Assembly: GCA_004214155.1 (NCBI GenBank)
Contig: SGYQ01000009.1
Span: 1-64,000 of the forward strand
Direction of reading: 5' to 3'
Length of the DNA stretch: 64,000 bases
DNA from: Burkholderiaceae bacterium
GTDB taxonomy: Bacteria > Pseudomonadota > Gammaproteobacteria > Burkholderiales > Burkholderiaceae_A
Shown here piece after piece: positions 61,335 to 64,000 of this stretch. Position numbers and translations under genes: made by a program. The notes beneath the pieces are model-generated. The model did no database searches and was not told where the DNA came from. It saw nothing but the letters and a program-made list of their open reading frames with translations. The number at the start of each line of letters is the position of its first letter. Positions within the stretch are counted from its first letter, which is position 1.

Positions 61335-64000
61335 CTATGTTACATCTTCAGTGGCATAACGCTGCTGCAACCAACAGAAAGTATTTAAAAGGTTTATCTG
61401 TTCCGGAGTTCTGCACGGAAAAGTCAGAAGCCTCGCACTGAAAAGCACAAATGCCAGACATTTTGCTCGAGTTAGTGCAACATTCAACCTATTTTTGCTA
61501 AACAAAAAATTTGCGTCTCTTCCGATTTCTTCCGGTCCAGAAGTAGTCATCGACACAATTACAACCTCAGCTTCCTGACCTTGAAACTTGTCAATAGTAC
61601 CAACTTTACTTCCCTCTGGAAGACATGTTTTCAGAAGCTCTACCTGCATATTGTAAGGCGCAATAACCAGAATGTCCTTAGCCTGGACTCTCCTGATACT
61701 ATCCCCAACTTTTAGTGAAGCATGCTGAAGCAAAGAATTAAAAACTTGCTTAACTTCATTTGCCTCAGTTTTACTGACTTTTGAACACCCTTCATGGGCT
61801 GTCAATAATAATTGAATACCAGTACCTCTTATATTACTTTCAGAGTTCTTTCCCCAAATTAATTCTCTCTGAACATTCTGTGTAATAGGTAATAGTTTCG
61901 AGTCATAAAATGCTTCCGAAACAAAATCACAAATTTTTGGATGTAACCTATGCGTGCTATCTAGGAACACGCCTTTGTCCTCAGGTACAACTTCGTGAAT
62001 TTCTTCTGAGTTTTCATCTTTTTTTAAGTAGTAATTAATCACAGACATCCCAGAGTCATTTGGATGGATTCCTTGTATTGGTTGCTCAAGCTGGTTTTGG
62101 TCTCCAACTAGAATTAAATTTTTGGCACAGGTCCCCGCTGCAATCGCTGTTGCTAAGGACATCTGGCCAGCCTCCTCAATAATCAAATAATCAATCTTTT
62201 GATTAAGCCTTTCATTTGCAAAAAACCAGGCAGTCCCAGCCAGGAGATCAAAACCCCCATCGATTAGTTCATCCACTTTAAATACATCAGATATGTATAA
62301 ATTTTTTTCCAATGTAGAGGAAAAGTGCTGTGAGGTATCATCTTTAGACGATTTTTTAGCACCCCTAAATCCAACATTCTCATCCTCAGCGTGGTTAACT
62401 ATCTTAAGCAACATATTTAAAATTGCTTTATGACTATTCGAGGTTACTCCTATCTTGTATCCTTGGGATATTAAGTCGACTATTACTCTAGATGTAAGAA
62501 ATGTTTTGCCGGTTCCTGGCGGCCCTTGAATAAAAACAAGACTATGGTCGAGCATGGAAACTAATTTGTTGAACTGATCTAAAGACTTAAACTTCAAAAG
62601 ACTTGTGCCTTTTTCTAACCCTTTCAACTGAGGTGGATCTCTATGTAGAAGCTGGGATATTGCAGGATAACGCTCAATGTCGCTACCGTATCGAAAAATA
62701 CTGTCACTCAGTATGGTACTTGATACTGGACCAGCTAACCCTATATCTAAAGGAAACCTTAAGCCTCGAGGGGCCTTGAAGTTAACGGTTTGCAGCTCAT
62801 GATTTACTACAATGTTGTTCAACGTCTTGCCAGAACATAGATCTAAGCATTTGTCATTTGTTTTGATGCTTGTTTTTTGCTTAATGTAATTACAATAATA
62901 TCGAACCGATTTTTTCTCATCTCGCTCTTCATTGAGTTGTACAGTAGCGATACAATCTTCTCTCTCCACCCTATCTTCACTTGGCAATTCCTTCCTGTCA
63001 AAATAACTCCACCATTGTGGTTTTTCGTCTCGCTTATAAAAATCAAGTAAATCTATTAGGGTGCTTCTTAACGGATCTCCGTTTTCAGATTGCTGGATTT
63101 CTTTGTTTAATTTATGCGTTACGATTGCAAGCTCTTTTGCATAACGTTTTGCTCTCTCCGAAATCTCTGAAGCTACATTTTTATTATCGCCTTCACCTAC
63201 ACCTAACAAGATGTCATTAGCTTTGGCAATCTGTATTAACCACTTACGTAAAAAGTATGTTGAACGAACGTCCTGTAAATTGTAACGCTCGATATCCTGA
63301 AGAAATCGTGAATTTTGATCCCCTCCTGATTCTCTCCACATTTCAAAAAAAATGACGCTATCAGATCCATTGGTAACCGAGTCCGTCCTTTTGCCCACAT
63401 CCTCTAAATAAAATTTCTCCAGGTTTTTAATACTATACCTCGGCTCGGAAATTCTTATGGAATCACGAACTATTTGATATAGGTCAATCAGTTTTTTATT
63501 TCTTAACAAATTATCAACGTATGCCTGACTAACACCGTACTTGTTTGACAATCTTCGCAAAGCATCTTTTTCATAGGAAGCATAATGGTATATGCGAGCC
63601 TTTGGAAACTTTCTGAAATGTTCCTCTATGAACTCCATTAATGCCACGAATGCTTTTTTTTCCTCTGCTAAACTTAACGCCCAAAAAGAGCGGTATTGCT
63701 CCTCTTTGTTTTCAAGATAAAAAATACCAAACAGATATTCTAGTTTTTCATCAAGTAAAGGATCGCCTTCTATATCAAAAAAAAGATCCCCTGCCTCGGG
63801 ATTCGGGAGCTTACCTAACCCATGGTCATCAGGTAAATATTCACTTTGTGATCTGATGCCAGCCTCATCCGCCATGATCAATTCGTATAATGGCTTACTA
63901 CCTTCTGCTCGGCTTCGAACTTGCAATTTAGCTTGTTGTTGAAGTCTGAGAAACGTTGCTCGCCCTATATCTTTTACCATTGCTTCTCGTGACAAGTTTG
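61335..64000 (-). CDS. TM0106-type RecB-like nuclease / superfamily 1 helicase, C-terminal part (runs off right edge)
   Basis: About 886 codons of a larger protein are visible; the reading frame is still open at the window edge, so the N-terminal RecB-like nuclease part is probably outside. Visible parts are a RNase H-like nuclease segment (TFLRLQQQAKLQ, then GDLFFDIEGDP) and a Dna2/Upf1-like SF1 helicase with Walker A FIQGPPGTGKTF, DEAG-like LIIEEAGQMS, GDQNQLEQPIQG, FLDSTHRLHP and ALTRAKC. Such proteins process DNA ends and flaps. The end lies five bases from the convergent queE stop. Confidence 0.85.
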   Translation of the reverse strand, partial: NLSREAMVKDIGRATFLRLQQQAKLQVRSRAEGSKPLYELIMADEAGIRSQSEYLPDDHGLGKLPNPEAGDLFFDIEGDPLLDEKLEYLFGIFYLENKEEQYRSFWALSLAEEKKAFVALMEFIEEHFRKFPKARIYHYASYEKDALRRLSNKYGVSQAYVDNLLRNKKLIDLYQIVRDSIRISEPRYSIKNLEKFYLEDVGKRTDSVTNGSDSVIFFEMWRESGGDQNSRFLQDIERYNLQDVRSTYFLRKWLIQIAKANDILLGVGEGDNKNVASEISERAKRYAKELAIVTHKLNKEIQQSENGDPLRSTLIDLLDFYKRDEKPQWWSYFDRKELPSEDRVEREDCIATVQLNEERDEKKSVRYYCNYIKQKTSIKTNDKCLDLCSGKTLNNIVVNHELQTVNFKAPRGLRFPLDIGLAGPVSSTILSDSIFRYGSDIERYPAISQLLHRDPPQLKGLEKGTSLLKFKSLDQFNKLVSMLDHSLVFIQGPPGTGKTFLTSRVIVDLISQGYKIGVTSNSHKAILNMLLKIVNHAEDENVGFRGAKKSSKDDTSQHFSSTLEKNLYISDVFKVDELIDGGFDLLAGTAWFFANERLNQKIDYLIIEEAGQMSLATAIAAGTCAKNLILVGDQNQLEQPIQGIHPNDSGMSVINYYLKKDENSEEIHEVVPEDKGVFLDSTHRLHPKICDFVSEAFYDSKLLPITQNVQRELIWGKNSESNIRGTGIQLLLTAHEGCSKVSKTEANEVKQVFNSLLQHASLKVGDSIRRVQAKDILVIAPYNMQVELLKTCLPEGSKVGTIDKFQGQEAEVVIVSMTTSGPEEIGRDANFLFSKNRLNVALTRAKCLAFVLFSARLLTFPCRTPEQINLLNTFCWLQQRYATEDVT

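Noticed and set aside
1-64000. CRISPR arrays, insertion sequences, prophage structural genes, toxin-antitoxin pairs
   Set aside because: No regularly spaced repeats, transposase, phage structural or recognisable toxin genes were found on either strand.

Overview
The window reads as one contiguous, AT-rich chromosomal segment of a heterotrophic gammaproteobacterium, most likely marine and free-living. Supporting points are the complete iscR-iscS-iscU-iscA-hscB-hscA-fdx operon, stringent starvation protein A, an RF2 gene with the classical programmed +1 frameshift next to lysS, an aromatic aminotransferase divergent from uvrB, the FadD/FadE/FadI/FadJ beta-oxidation set, and a DUF1302/DUF1329/MMPL operon. 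The taxon is inferred from gene content; no 16S rRNA is present.

Layout. 1-9.5 kb: the 5' part of acs (off the left edge), class I fumarase, a GlcG/HbpS-like protein, an iron-type periplasmic binding protein behind a good Fur-box candidate, then the minus-strand operon lolC/F-lolD-tatD-hydrolase and an RpfE-type (COG4255) protein. 9.5-25 kb: housekeeping core with lysS, prfB, an L,D-transpeptidase, 5-formyl-THF cyclo-ligase, the ISC Fe-S operon (with a TPR/NTF2-like gene as its apparent last member), an LMW protein-tyrosine phosphatase, uvrB, aminotransferase and sspA. 25-28.6 kb: methylmalonate-semialdehyde dehydrogenase, a secreted protein and an EamA transporter.

28.6-41 kb is an accessory region. 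It starts near tRNA-Asn and is full of very small membrane proteins, lipoproteins and secreted proteins of unknown function. It holds a run of broken genes between 31.3 and 34.5 kb (MAPEG, an HExxH protease, a MotA-like channel protein, a frame-disrupted leader before a HIT gene), a degenerate tRNA-Ser-like 3' end that could be an attachment-site scar, and a short YggT protein of the alphaproteobacterial type. It ends with a compact operon of a 55-residue protein, a phytanoyl-CoA dioxygenase-like oxygenase and two different SAM methyltransferases, which looks like an uncharacterised small-molecule modification cluster.

41-49.4 kb: fatty-acid beta-oxidation. fadD is divergent from a tetR-fadE-fadI-fadJ operon, with a CAAACGTTTG palindrome (PsrA/FadR-like operator) in the intergenic space. 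49.4-58.4 kb: a six-gene minus-strand operon, DUF1302 - DUF1329 - Ycf48-like - MMPL/RND permease - nitronate monooxygenase-like - second DUF1329. It has a likely internal transcription terminator inside the start of the Ycf48-like gene. This family of operons is widespread but functionally undefined and probably moves lipids or hydrophobic compounds across the envelope. 58.7-64 kb: peptidase E-like, a small secreted peptide, queC, a PTPS-family gene with an ExxHGH motif in the queD position, queE of the CX14CX2C type, and the C-terminal part of a TM0106-type nuclease/helicase running off the right edge.

Together the genes describe a cell that oxidises fatty acids and valine/acetate-derived acyl units, builds Fe-S clusters by ISC, makes queuosine, and has an extensive but poorly known envelope repertoire. 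No CRISPR array, intact prophage, transposase or complete mobile element was seen.
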